Shown: one piece after another, positions 34,062 to 48,600 of the stretch | How the letters are laid out: each line of letters starts with the position of its first letter | How positions within the stretch are numbered: position 1 is the stretch's first letter | Assembly: GCA_921293015.1 (NCBI GenBank) | Contig: OV121082.1 | Location: forward strand, 46,644,971 to 46,708,970 | DNA length: 64,000 bases | From: Phorcus lineatus | Taxonomy: Eukaryota; Mollusca; Gastropoda; Trochida; Trochidae | Direction: 5' to 3' | Position numbers and translations under genes: made by a program | Notes under the pieces: model-generated | Database searches by the model: none | What the model was told of the DNA's origin: nothing | The model's input: the letters and a program-made list of their open reading frames with translations, nothing else

Positions 34062-34400
34062 TAAGTGACATAGATTATGATTCATGAATTCTGATGTGGC
34101 TTTGGTAAGAGCCAAAAGACATTATGCCCTGCGTTATGTTGAAATCGCCTCCTATCACTTGCATCTTTATCTCTAAAATTCCAAAATCATTATATTTGGA
34201 AAACGGCCCCATAAATGATAAGAATTAGAAAGGATGTGTCGTATTAGCGTGGATTTTAGTAGAATGGCCTACTTAACACTATAAACCAAAATGTTTGTCT
34301 TTGAGTTTGCTGTAATTAAGTTTCCGAAATTACGTTTGAGTCATTGGCGCGCACCACTATCCGGTTTGCGATCACAAAATCACACAGCGTTGCCGTTTTT
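34062..34400 (+). mobile_element. TTAA-family MITE, copy 3 (truncated)
   Basis: It has a left end after TTAA resembling AG-G-CA...GATT-TCAT, a middle with 'tctctaaaattcc', and the family block 'aaattacgtttgagtcattg' then 'gcgcaccactatccggttt'. The right third is not recognisable. Confidence 0.5.
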
Positions 34401-34457
34401 TTTACTTTACTCATACTATTTTTCGTAATTCCCTTCAAAGCCAATTCAATCACCTTT

Positions 34458-34545
34458 CCCCGGGCAATTATGTTGATAATGCCCTCTACCCCGGGCAACT
34501 GTCTTGATTACGCCATCTGCCCTGGGCAATAATCTTGATATTGTT
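34458..34545. repeat. 31-bp minisatellite, about 2.7 units
   Basis: Units start with CCCCGGGCAA (34458), CCCCGGGCAA (34489) and CCCTGGGCAA (34520), each followed by a '.t.ttgat.a.gcc.tct' tail. The period is exactly 31. Confidence 0.85.
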
Positions 34546-34549
34546 CACA

Positions 34550-37500
34550 CATTCCTCTTGAAATACACAAGATTGTTGGTTTTCAATAAAAATAAGAGTG
34601 TTTACTCATCATCACTTTTGGAAATAATTGAATGTTCAAATTTAATCTGCGAATGTTATGGCAATGGGCCGCCTAGAATACGTAAACTTGACACCGCCAT
34701 CCCGAACTCCTACGATATGTCCGGGGACCACATGTATAGCCGCTTGGTTGAGAAATATGCAATCTTAGAGCCTCACATAACTAAGGTATGATTTTTGTGT
34801 CCAATCAACGACATAACGATTAGTGCACAATTAATAAAAGAAACAAACATGAGCCACCAACAACCCGCCCATGCCCCTCAAGTTGCGTAATATACTCTAC
34901 TTATTTATAATTAGTTTACTGTTTACAAAGCATGATAAAACTTATAAAAATTCCCCAACCAAAAAATTATTGTGTCCCCAGCTAGTTTCTCATTTTTTAG
35001 CTTTTTCTGTCGGTTTATATGTGAGATAAAACTTGACCAGTTGGCATCATCAAAAAGTACACGCAAGCCCGACGCCCACGGGCCGAAGGTTTATTACATT
35101 GGGTCATGTTTGATACTACACTTAAATACATTAGTCGAAGCATTTTATTTAAATTGACGTGAGTACCATGGTACTGAACATTTTGAATGGCATTTACAAC
35201 TTACAATATGTGAGATAAATAACTCTAAGGAATGTTTGCATATTCTTCTTTCAGGATTCTCTAATGAACCAAGATAGTTGAATTAGTCGTCTCTGATAAT
35301 CAACAGAGGGCAGGGGCTGTTTCAGGCGATGCTTATTTTCATCAACGATGTATTCTATCAGGTATATGCTATTCTCTGGAAGGTTTCGAACAAATTTTGC
35401 ACGTATTTCAATCACAATATTCCTAGGGTTCAAATGGTTATATGTTACAATAACATTGGAACCAATACCGTTTTTTATTTGAATGTTACGCTTACAGTAA
35501 TCTTATGAAAAAGTTAATACCTCATAAATACCTTGTTAACCCATCAATTCATAAATATCACAAATAATTCTCCTAAATCTAGAAATTCGTATCATCTTGC
35601 TGTCCAGTTGCCATGTTTAAAACATATCCCACTCATCATCGCAAATCTGTCAGCCAATAGTATGTGTACTTTGGCTGATGTTCCTTATAGAAATAAACGG
35701 CGATGTTCTTTGTAGCAATGGTATAATGTTTAATACAGTCTGTTAGACACAAAAATAAATTCAGGACTGAAGCACTTTACAGACCTCCTTCGTTCAATAA
35801 GGCCATTAATTCCTGCGTCACAGACTTCTCTGTCTTTTAGAACCGTAAATTTCGACCTGCGTTCCATTTCACTTCCATTTAGTTAATGTACTTCCATTAA
35901 AATTTTAAGAGAAAAAGATAGTTTGAAAGAACGTCAACAGACGAGATGTATCGTTTACCTCAATGTACCTCCTGTCCGGAGTTGTGTGCTCATAAACAAA
36001 GTTTTATAAGCAAAGAATTCAAAGAATTTATTTTGTAAACCAAAATCACAATTATTGCATCTTTGAACTAATATAAACTTAGCCTATTAATAACTGTATG
36101 GTTCTGATTGATTTTATATTTATTCAATTCATGCTTTCGTTTATGTTTTATATATGTCTTATTTTCGGAATGATGTATAGAGAGACACTCCGTGATTTTC
36201 ATATTCTTCTATGTTGCTTATATACCTGTCAACACATTTATGTGATTTTCATTTAAAATATTTGACATTTTGACGCCAAATGGACCAATTTGTTTTTCCT
36301 AAAAAAAACTTGTACATTAAAAGAGTAACATAATTTTTCAAATACTAAAAACTCAAATCTGATACTTTACCTGCTCTAGATAAATTTCCAAAGTTACGTT
36401 TGAATAATTGATTCGCGTCATTCTTAAGATCGATACTTTATACATTTATATCGTAACTGCTTAAGCGAATAGCATTGAAATACTACCTCTCAGCAACAGT
36501 CAGATATTCACTAATGTCAAGTTTCAAAATGTTTGGTATAAAATATTTTACTCCAACACTTCACGGAATGTCTACTAAAAATCACCATTTGGCCTACATG
36601 CAACTTGATACCTTCATTATTTCATGTAAATGTGACCTCAGAACAACTTATGTAACGGTCCCAATTCCATAACTTGTAACAAATCTTTAATAACATCCAT
36701 ACCCAAGGTCGAACATCCAATATCATTTAAACGTCGTACTAGGTGGTTGTTTTGCTTTGTATCTATAATGAAAGAGCGTGGTTACCCAGGCCTCTCTCCT
36801 CCAATTATACTTTTAATTAGCTCAGGTAGGTTTGCAATTAGGGCAGGTAAGTATGCGATAATGTGGGGAACCACACCTTACAAAGCTTGGAATTACTTCA
36901 ACGATCACTGATGACCGTATTTTGAAATTAAGGGCCGGAATCGACGTTTTAAGTAGTAAATAATTGTGTCGCTGATGGTATACTGATTGTGTGATGTGTA
37001 GGTCGATACAAGGAGCAGTCCTCTTGATATATGTGAGTCTAATTGCTTTCTAACAATAACCCAGCTGTCAATGAAGCATTATTATCATTTTTGTGTCAGT
37101 TCACGTGTGTAAGAATATAAACATTTTAGAAAAATCCTTGATCAGTACAGATGAACGAGTTCATAGATAATATGCAGAATTCCCGATATTACAAGTTGAA
37201 AGAAACTCGTTTTTATTGGCTGTCGTCCATTTCTTGTATTATAACACCAACTTCAAAATGAAGATTAGGCGAATCATGTTCCACCCATTTCTGTATAAAG
37301 GTATGAAAGTACATATTACTCACTAGATGTCAAGTATGGCTTTCACGGGGGCGATGCATTTGTTTAAACTTGTGGCGTGCGAATTTTTGTAAATTTGTTT
37401 CACTATCACGAACGCCAGGTACCAATTTCCTTTTATTGCATTCCTCAATTTCTACAAAGCCATTGTGTTTGACGTTCTGAAATATTATGAATATATCATC

Positions 37501-39600
37501 AAGAATAAAACTACTTCGAATACATAAAAAGGGTTATAAATGACAGGCGAAACCGGCGTATAATGGCGGACAAATATTTTATAGACATCATTATTTTTTA
37601 AAATAACAACTCAAAATGATTAATTGGCAATATGCATAATTATTAAGAACCATCCATAACTTGATAGTGACATTAAAAGTCACATTTTCAAAATGTTTGA
37701 AATATATTTATATCAAAGAGATGAAACTAGTCTGAGGTATGATGACTGCTTCCTGTGTAAACGTCAACATACTTGATTCAATTTGAGCCTATTACTGACC
37801 CGGAGTACGCCGGGTTCATGTCCTGGATATACGCCGTTTAAACGAATCAAGCAAAGCCTTTTAGTTGCTGTAGGGTCCGGATGTTGGCCCTAACTCGAAT
37901 TTGAAGTTTTCGATGCATGGTACCTCATAAATAAACACTGTTTCTTTCATAATGGGAGTAACAAATTAATTAAAATTGTTTTAGTTGGGTATGTTCACAC
38001 TAACTGATGTCGTCTAAGGATTGTATGTGCCGAAGTATTAAATGATAAATACAATATCATTTCGATTCCGAAATTAAAATCTCAACATAAGACATTCACA
38101 AATGTGATAATCGAAACATCGAATCCACACTGTGACCTGCTTCCTTTTCGCTGTGAGCCGTGGTTATATTGATAATGGCCATTCAATATTTGGAGAAGCT
38201 TGTCAATTTCAGCGTGGTGCACGTGCAGCACTATGAGCCCATATTAGTGACTTGAAATAGACATTGTTTCTCAGAAGAAACAACGTACATCGTCGCTGTC
38301 AGCAAGGCTGAAATGAAACAGTGATTGAGACTTGCAGAACTATGCCTTGCGGGGAATTTTATCACCACAACCACTGCTAACCTTTTAAGATAGCATTGTC
38401 TACGAACATAATCTTGTACCACTCATAAATAACACAAATGGTTTGCAAAAAATTGTTTTTATCATATCTAACATAAACGTTCACAACAAAACATATTGCT
38501 AAAACTAAAATCAACAAAATAGCAATAAATCTCCTCTATTCGTGTAAACTCCTGAGTCTTTGGAACTAGGAATAATCAAAACAAGGACCCTTCTCCATCA
38601 TAACGTATTAATCTCCTTTAAACTCATTTTGAGTACCAAGTTTCGTCAAATAATGATAATGTTGAAATGAAAAGGTGAAATATGAAATACTGAGCAAAGA
38701 AATTAATTTAATTGATTTTGTTGAGCATAACCATATGTTCTGATGAAGTATTGCATAGAGCAGAGATAGCGAAATGAGATTCAGCATATTGAGCATAAAA
38801 TCTGATTTAGATGGTTGAGTAATTAAGGGAGTTCATGAATGACATTTGGAAAGAAAAATGGAAAAGTTAGCAAAGGACCTTGTTCATCACTAAAAAGAAA
38901 TGGTCATTAAAAGAATAAGGTACATTTTTTACAATCAGGGCTCAGATTATGTATTTCAAGGAAATGATTAATAGAAGTTATATAAAAATATAATTTATTT
39001 TTAAATCAAGGCTAAAAAAATCGAATTTCCATTGAAATAAGGGTGTCGAGCCAAGGAAAAATGGTAAAATAATTTTAATTTAAAATTTCTTATGAACTCA
39101 AACAGGTCTTTCTCAAAACAAAAATGTAGAAAAGAAATTACTTATTTAATTGCTTTCAATTCCGCGTTAAGAATAATTAGGAATTTAACTTGAATGAGAT
39201 GACAGGTTACAGTCCAAAAAACGCCCAAGCCCATAAATAATGAACTCTGACCCCAAAATGCGATCTGATTAGATTAGGCAGATTGACATTTTATGCATTA
39301 TCAATACTCTTTTAATACTGTTTCCAACTTTTTTTTAAGACCAATGAAAAGCTATCAGGATTTTATACAATCAAATGAATTTTTTCTCAAAAATCGTTTT
39401 TTAATCCATTTTACCCGTCCTGATTGAAAAAAAATAAGCTTAGTTAAAATTCTAGCTTCACCAACAGTACCTATACTAAAGCCAACTTAAACATTCAGCA
39501 AGTACTGCCTGTCATCACTTATAGTCATTCCGTTTTGTCAGAGATATTTTGATTGAGAAATACTTATGATTTCCTACAACCGACCCCTCCCTTGTATAAC
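34550..39600. other. no gene recognised; one MITE copy inside
   Basis: AT-rich DNA without a supportable gene. Short frames, for example 38231-38422 on the minus strand, lack family resemblance or splice context. Copy 4 of the TTAA-family MITE lies at 36180-36572. The 3' UTR and polyadenylation site of the symporter gene should lie left of 39613 but are not resolved. Confidence 0.5.
36180..36572 (+). mobile_element. TTAA-family MITE, copy 4 (diverged)
   Basis: The left end 'agagacactccgtgattttc' is nearly identical to the left end of the 59865 copy. The inner block 'aagttacgtttgaataattg' and the right part ending 'cttcacggaatgtct' keep the family order. About 390 bp. Confidence 0.6.
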
Positions 39601-39612
39601 TAATACAGTAAG

Positions 39613-42600
39613 TTATGCTATATTGTTGGCGTGTGGACCCTCCTGGGTGCGGTGCACCTCCACCCCGTCCCCCACAGACTCTCCCCTCCTCCCGACCTTG
39701 TGTGTCTCCCCCACCGGTATCTCCCGCTCTATAAACTTGGTCAACTCCTCCGGTGAGAAACCTTCCTTCGAAATTCGTCTGGTGACCTCCTCGTTCTCCT
39801 CCTGTGAAAAGTTTAAACTTTGTAGTAATGTGTTCGATAAACGGTACAATTGAAGGAAGTGAGCAATCTTTGTGGAAACATCGATCGTTACACTATTTAT
39901 AGATGTTAATTGATATTTAGAAATGAAATGAAACTTATTCAAATCGATACTTAATTAAGCAAATGAACAGGAGTATCTATAAGAGTTTCAGTTTGAACAA
40001 TTGTCAAATAAAAAACGACCAAAATCTTCCAAGAACACTTTTTAAGAAGCCTACCAATAATGGTACAACTGGTTCTCTGGCTCAGCTTGGAATAACACGT
40101 ATACAAAACACCGTTTTGTCATTGCCGAGAGTAGAGCTGTGGCGATATATCGCAGTATCGAGAATCGTGATACTTAATCTGTCAACATAGGTATCATGAT
40201 ACCTACGCTGTATCTTGATGCGTATCATTTACATTCTTTGTTTGGCATAAATATCAAGGTGCTTGTCAAAAGTTAATATTTTTTAATAAAAAATCCCAGA
40301 AAAATAGTGATAGGTGACTTTATCGTATCAAATCGCATCGTAACGAATTAAAATGATACGAATTGTTGTTTCTTTTTATCGTCACACCTCTAGAAGATAC
40401 TGTGTCTCACCTTCATTGTTTGTTAGATGTTTAGATAGATATATAAACTTCTACTCATATCAAAGTTAGGTGCACATGAGTGCAACCTCAGAGGAGAGAG
40501 AACAAGGCCACAAAGAAAGCACACGTAAAAGGTCCGGTAAGAAGCTCACCTCCTTGTAGTTTCCTCCCACCCGACACACCTCTTGTAGCTTGGCGGGTAG
40601 ACAGGACGTCATCAGGTTGAAGATGGGACTGATGAGACGGGGGTTGAGAGTCTCAGGGTCCTGGGATCCTGGAGGTTGATGGAATTCAGATATACATGTG
40701 TACAAAACAAGTTATTAGCCAGAAGGCTGGAGGATAAGACAGGTAAATTTCATAGTTAGGCGTTATTTCACGAAATAAGGATGTCATATTTGTAACAACG
40801 GATGCCAATGGGTTTAGTGTTCAAGAAATATAGATTGATTGTAGTAACGACATTGGCTGTAAGCACACAAAGGTTGTGGATTACCAGATCTGATAAATAA
40901 CAAGAAACATTAGTGGTTCCAGATCTAGACAGATCACAAGATTAAGATGGCTCAAAGTGGTTGAGAAGATAGATGGTTTCTGCCTCTGCAAGTCATAAAT
41001 CGCTATACCTTTCCTGTGCTATATCTTCAGCTTGATAGTACAATCAGTAACTTACTGGAGGAATTTACGACTTGCCGATAAAGGCGCTGCACTTTAATAA
41101 TTTCGTTGTAATGCAGCAAGGAAGAAATAAGCCGGTGCTAGGGCGAGTGATGGAAAGAGCAGTTTGTTGGTTTGCGTGATAATGATGGTGGCGGTGACCA
41201 CAATGCTAGACTGTACTGACCCGTGATGAAGCTGACAGGCAGTCCGACGGCCAGTACGATGAGTACTGCTAGCAGACTGTACCACATGTAGGAGATCCCG
41301 TATAGATAGTCCAGGGGCTGCCTGTAGGAGACACCGCTTTCTTCACTATCAGTTTGTCAATCCACATTACAATTTGATAAAGACTTTTCTTAAATGTCAT
41401 GGATGTGACCATTTAGCTGCTTCAGTACTCACGAAGAAGATACTCACGAAAAACATTGAGACATATGCATGAAATTTTTAGCACAATCATAAACAACTTT
41501 GCTTTGAATAATGTAGAACATAAATAGTTAAATAATAACAATAATGTGTCTATTTGTATAGCGCTATTCCAGGCTGAATAACATGCTCAAAGCGCTAGAT
41601 CATAAAATGTTCCTTAAAACTATTCTGTTGGAGTTATACCATGTTGTAAGGTAGAAGACATAACATTGACAAGATTCGTCAACACTATTTTAGACAGGTA
41701 CATTATTTCATCATCAGTTTTGCTAATCTCTTCCATTGTTATCCATATGCGGATAAGCAGTTGAAAACAGAGATATACAACATTTGATATCTTATTCACC
41801 ATTCATAAGGCGCTGACTCTGTGCTGTTTGCAGTCGTTTCGGTCGTTCCGTTAAAATCTATAAAGGCAGGCGTCGTTGTTGCGTTGACGTCGTATGCTGC
41901 TGACGTATACATGGATGTCGTGGTCGTGACGTTCCAGTTGCATCCATCTACACGGATAGGCGTCCTGTTTGTGGGCAGTTTAGCCACGTGTGCTCCGATA
42001 CCGATCCAGAACATCATGAACAGGCTCGTGAGTAGGCCAGAGTACGCTCCCTGCAATAATGTTATTGTTTGTAAGAATTGTACCTTGTTAGATGACATAT
42101 TGAAAGGGAAGACATTAGAATTTCAACAATTTTAAGAAATAAAGAGTAAATGTATGTTGCAAGGAGAACTTTTTTGAAACGATATATCTATTCTTACGTC
42201 CCCCGACGAAGGAAAAATCATATACCAAAACTGCGCTTTGATCACCATCAACAAGTTTAAACTTGGTATTTCAATATTACCTCTAGTGGCATTTTAGAAG
42301 TTGTAGAGTTAAAGGAAATAAAGATTTATTGATAAAAAGATAACAATAATAATAGGAATTTGTGGCAGTAGGAAAACGAGACACATGAGAAATATCACAA
42401 AGACAAAGGTAAATGTGTGTTTTCAGTGACGTTGAAGGTGACTGACCTCCTTGGTTCAAGATAGTAACGAAATAAATTGGTAGAAAAATTTAACTTGACC
42501 TACCCACTTATTTGCCCAAGGAAACAGCATCCCTAGAGTGAATAGGCCCATCATCGGAGCTCCCAGCATGCCAAACAGTGACAGCGCCGCCTGCCGGAGT

Positions 42601-45600
42601 TAACAGAACGGTTCATGGTTGTTGAAAGTAATGTCCAAATTATGAATGAAATGGTGATGGTAGGAAGTCAGAATTGTAACGATTATTAGTTTTGCGTCCC
42701 GTTTCAAGTTCTTAGAATTTCCCGGGACCGTAATCTTATATATTCGTATCTCTGTTGTATAGTTAGTTAGTATTAATTTGTTCTATGTGCTTTATTATTC
42801 TAACAATAAGAAATAACGTAGCTTCCAAACTCGTTGAATCCGTTTTCAATTTTCGATTAGTTTTATTTCTAAATGGAATTGGTGTATGTTTATGTGTTGA
42901 AACTGATAAAAGCCTGAACTGATTTTACTTTCATCAAGCGATGTTCCGGGTGGTCGTATTATCAAATTAGCACATGTGTCGTGTTTTACATAGCATACAT
43001 GGTTCTCATTATGGGGTTTGTGTTCAACTATATCTGGTTTCAATATCCCGGCATGTTATTATAAAGAACGCAATTAGTTTGCCATAAAGGTAAGGAATGC
43101 AATGTGTTAAACTATTTATTTTAAGCAAATATATATGCAATGACGATAGGAGTGCAAACAATAAGGTTACAGGTCTCAGGTAAGTGTGTTACTTACTACT
43201 AGCTTTGGTTAGAATGATAGTATTACGGATGATTCTACCTGCAAAATTCCACCAAGTTGCGATGCCACCCATGTAAGTCCTAGACATATGAACCCATACA
43301 GAACAGCTGAAAATAATTTCCAGAATGTTATAAAGGCGATATTTTAGATAATTAACAACAAATGGTTCCTTACGAAAGTCATATAAAGCAATACACAAGT
43401 CATCTGAAATTCATGCATTAACTTGTTTTCGATTGATTCTAGTTTCACCCTAATGAGAATGGTTTGTGGAGACCGACCTGTGATCTTGGTGAGAGTGGTT
43501 GCTCGACTCTGGGTGATCCCCTGCAGGAAGTAGGGCTTGAGGATGTCCTGCAGCATCACAGCTGACAGCGAGTTGAGGCCCGAGGACAGAGTGCTGTATC
43601 ATACAGTAACATACAGCAACATGAAGTAACAAACAAAACATACAGCAACATAATGCTGAATAAAGTTACAAACAACAACATACGTAAAGAAAGATACAGC
43701 AACATATGGAAACGATGTTACATAAAGCAACAAACAGCAAAATGTGAACACATACAAAAGCATACAGAAACATAATGACGAATAAATTTACAAACAACAT
43801 ACGTAAAGAAACATACAGCAATATAGAGCAACATATGGAAACGATGTTACATAAAGCAACAAACAGCAAAATGTGAACACTTACAAAATAATATAGAAAC
43901 ATAATGACGAATAAATTTACAAACAACAACATACGTAAAAAAACATACAGCAACATAAAGCAACATATGGAAACGATGTTACATAAAGCAACAAACAGCA
44001 AAATGTGAACACTTACAAAATAATACAGAAACATAATGACGAATAAAGTTACAAACAACAACATACGTAAAGAAACAAACAGCAACATATGGAAACGATG
44101 TTACATAAAGCAACAAACAGCAAAATATGAACACATACAAAATAATACAGAAACATAATGACGAATAAATTTACAAACAGCAACATACGTAAGGAAATTA
44201 CAGCAACATAGAGCAACATTCGGCGATATGTAATGATAAAAGATAATGAAACTTAAAATAACATACATCAACAAACAGCAACTAAAACGCATATCTACGA
44301 CTAGGGATAATCGACTAGGGATAATTGGGTTGAGAAATGAAGTGTTTGACCCACTGAAGATAATGAATTAAGTATGTATTAAAAAATACTACTGCCGCTT
44401 CAAATCATAACGTGGTATTTAAGCACGCATGACAAAGGCAAAAAAGGTTTTGATAAATATATTAAGTCACTTTTTATGGAATTCAAAGAGAATGCTAATT
44501 TTTAAAGCGCTTTACCTTAGTGCACCACTAAATATGGACGCTACAAACAGGCCCGGGATTCCGGGCACATGACCGAGAACGTCCATCACAAACAGGGGGA
44601 ATAACTGCAATAGAGAAGATTTAGCGGAAATTAGTTGACCGCGGATAGGGGCTTGACTTCTGAAGAGATTATTGGGAGTAAATCAAGAGGGCATTAGAAT
44701 CCAGCGTGTAAACAAGGAAAACTTGTATAAGAGGGTTTATGAAATTCCAAGACAGACATACATGAAAAACAGAAACAAAACGTCAAGAAACTTTTAAAAA
44801 AAAGATTCGCCAGATGATAGAGCATGCACAATTATCATAGAATAACAGAGGAATGGTTGTTAATAAGGTCAACGATTTTAATCATTGTTCTTTAGCATTG
44901 CATTGCTTGTTCTTGTCTTAGCTTGACCTTCATAATGGTGTGTAAATAGTCGCAACTGCTTATGATCAAACCTACAAACTTGCAAACAACGCACTTCAGA
45001 AAAACCTTCTAGTTCATACGATATGTTAACTGCAGAACAATTGAAGCAATATTGTTAATGTTAACATAAAGAATAATTGCTACTACAGCATGGGTCTCCT
45101 TAAATCTCTTTTAGCCCTTTACACGGTAAATCACACGGACCGATGCTTCACGAAGTACGTGTGGGAAAGCTGAGTGGACCTGAAACCAAGGTTACATTAA
45201 GTATATACTGACCTGGTCGGAGGCGAAGATGAGTTCAAATTTGATTGGGTCACAGGTGGAGTAGAAGGCGTACAATACGATGCCGACCAGACTGCACAGC
45301 AGAAGAATCACACACAGACCGGGGGCGTTGATCCACAGGGCGCTGTCATGGTAACACACTTAGCGTTACACTTTCAACAGAACCGTTCATGCCACAGGTC
45401 ATCAGATTATCGTTTTAGAAAAAAATTGAAAGTGGCGGTCACATGATTCGTTTTTTGCGGGAAGATAACCAAAACGCGAAGGGTTGAGGTACTTGCCTCG
45501 GTTTCATCTTATCTGGAGTAGGGTGACTAAGTTTATCCCTGCACAACAACCTTCATACTGCAGTGGTTTTAATTGGGAGACAACTCGTTATGCACGTTTA

Positions 45601-48600
45601 GTGGTTATAATTAGAATGAGACCTGTTAAAAAGACAGACCTATCGGGGTATTTTTTGTGGATATGAAATCGAAGGGGACATTCCTGTTTATCCATATAAT
45701 TATGACATGAGTACATGATTATAATACAAAACAGTTGAAATTGTTTCTCAGGGTAACATTTTGGTTGAGTTAGATTTAACAACTTGATAAATAGGAGCGC
45801 ATACTCTTTAAAAAAACCACAACAAAATGTGAAGCCATGTATTAGCGCTATACGAGTGTGAAAACCTTGCTACGGCATTACATGGGATTGTTGATTAGTC
45901 CTGTTACAATATATTATGAGGATATTCTCTAATTTTTAATATGTAAAAATAGTAAAAAAAACCACCGTCCTCTTTCATGCCCCAAACATTTATCATGGCG
46001 GACCGATTGCCGACATATAGAACAGACTCTTCAATAATATGAAAACATTCATCGACCAAATCAAACTTGGCCTAGAAGTTTTATCATTAGGATCATCTGG
46101 TTTTTAATTTCCGATAGTGAACTATAACCATCCATCCATAATCAGCGAATTTTTTTTTCATATCCGAAAGGAAGTTCAAACTACAGCTTTAAACATTGTC
46201 ATATTCTGATTAAAATTAGTGGAATCGATTAAACCTTACCTTTCTGCGTTACCGTAGCAAGATCATGGGGTAAGGTTCTATCTGATATCATTGAGATTGT
46301 CTATGCTATTTTAAAACGAGGTACGATTAATAGGTTCGATTTTGTTTTAATGAGATTTATATCATTGAGATTATTCTGTAAGTGTACTTACATCTGAGCG
46401 TCTCTGAGAGTAGGACACGTGAGGGCTCGCTGTACCTGCGACTGATTGGTCCCGTATACCGTGGCCCAGAGGAAGCCTCCACCAATCACAAGTGACCAGA
46501 AGCTATGCCTCACGAGCGGACTCGCGCTGAAACTGGAATGGAGGTGACTTACCTATACACCAGTTCGATTTTTTCATACCAACCGTAGATTAGGGTTTTT
46601 ATGAAAAAAACCTCATGAATTAACCGTTTTAGTAAAACCATGTTTAAGGATCCATGTATTAACCAAGAGGTTAAACGTATAGCAAGTGCTGTAATTCAAA
46701 AACCTTTTGCAAACAATGAGGAAATCCTCTCTGGCAATACACATGATTTATAGTTTGAGGAAGAAATTATTTTAATCATACAGTTTACACTTTTAAGCGG
46801 TCGTCTAACATTTACATCGGTAGATACATCCAATCTGAATGATGTATGATGTAAAGAGATAGTCTGCTTCGTTAGTTCTACTAACGAGTACACCACAGAG
46901 AGCCTCACTCAGCGAAGTCGACCCTGTGGTTCTGAGCTGCTATCTCCCAGGCCTTGTGGAAGCCTCCTATCTCTATGCAGCCCTGTATGAGAGCAGCAGC
47001 CACCCCCGCCAGCATCATGAAGATCTGAAATGTGTCCGTCCACAGCACGGCCTTCATTCCACCCTGCAATACACGGGTCGGGTCATGTGAAGAATATCAT
47101 TTCATTTTGAAGTTTCACTTGGTTTTACTACGGCCCAAATTTCGCCATGTAGTAACAGTCCAAACTTCCTTTGAAGAGCAATTATAGATTAGGATTTCAT
47201 CGAATAGAAAATGACTCAGTTGTCCTAAATTCTTCTTGGTGTCCAATCGTATGTTTGACTGAAACACAATGTAATGATCTTGAAACTAAATTAACAAGGA
47301 GTATGATTAATACTTTACAAACAAACGATGTATAGTTCTTACTATTGCAGTGTAAAACGTACACACGAGCCCAACAGCAACCACTGCGCCCCACAAGGAG
47401 AGACCCGTAACTGAAACATAGGTTCCGGACAGGTGACTGCACATGGCATAACATCGATCCTAAGGAACTTAGTAGATTAATTGATAGTCAATAAACAATC
47501 AAGAAAACAACGGGAATAACATTAGAAACTGACTACAAGAAGATCTTCTGATATCAAATCTGCATATTATGTATATGTATTTACAATGTGAGGCTTATAA
47601 ATCAGAGCATAGTTTTTGATAAACGTATTTGGTCACCAAGGTTGTATAAAACTCAGTTTAATATCTAATTTCCTCTGCGAATTGCATGGAAAATAACTCT
47701 CTAAAACAATTTATAATAAAGTAATAACAAAATGATAGCTCTAGCGCGGTTTACAAAGAATGAAGCACATTTTTAATTTATTTACCTGCATTTATGGCCA
47801 GCGAGGGGCCGTAGAGAACGATGGCCATGTAGATGATCTGAAATTTAACATGCCTTTGGAAACATTGTCCTACATTCATGCTACATGAAAATGATGCATG
47901 TTTTCATAATTTCCAAACGATTGTGATTTCAAAGATGCGCATTGTTTTCTTATCATAGTCAGGTGTCTTCAACATTTAAGCCAGAATACCTTTGGTAGAA
48001 TGGTAAAATTTTGTCCTGCGCTTCTTGTTTATGACAAATACATACACCAATGGTTGTAATGTAAGTCTCAGTTTCACAGAAACACGTGGACATAGAATGA
48101 GTAACATAGATGTTACATAGTATACATGAAACAACATAAAAGTTGAATGTCTAAACAAGCTTTCTTCTGAAAATTTACGGCGCTTTTAGCAAAAGACTCC
48201 CATATGAAAAATCGTAATAGAATATATTATGATTATGTGAACTTGAATGAGCACGAATATTTTGTCATATGAAAATACTTCATGTTTAAACAAATTAGTT
48301 ATACAATATATAGTTCCTTTTGAGGGTCAATATTGAAGTTTGATAGATGATGTAAACTTAAATTAGCTGTGACTGTATCATTGTGAATAATATAAATATC
48401 AAAATTTGAAAATAAAAAAACTTTTGAAGGGGTACATACCATCTGTGTTGAGAAGATAATTGCCCCCGCTGTCCTCACTCCGCGACTGAAGCGCTTTTCA
48501 AGGTACTGTGTACATAGAGGTGTGTTGGTGAAGCATAAAGTTGGCTGAACACTTTAATAGAAAAATTGCAAATTTGGCTTGATCAGACACATGCTCTACG

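Noticed and set aside
43666-44292. Long hydrophobic repeat-protein frames on the minus strand
   Set aside because: They are translations of the intronic 121-134-bp tandem repeat in the symporter gene and lie inside an intron.
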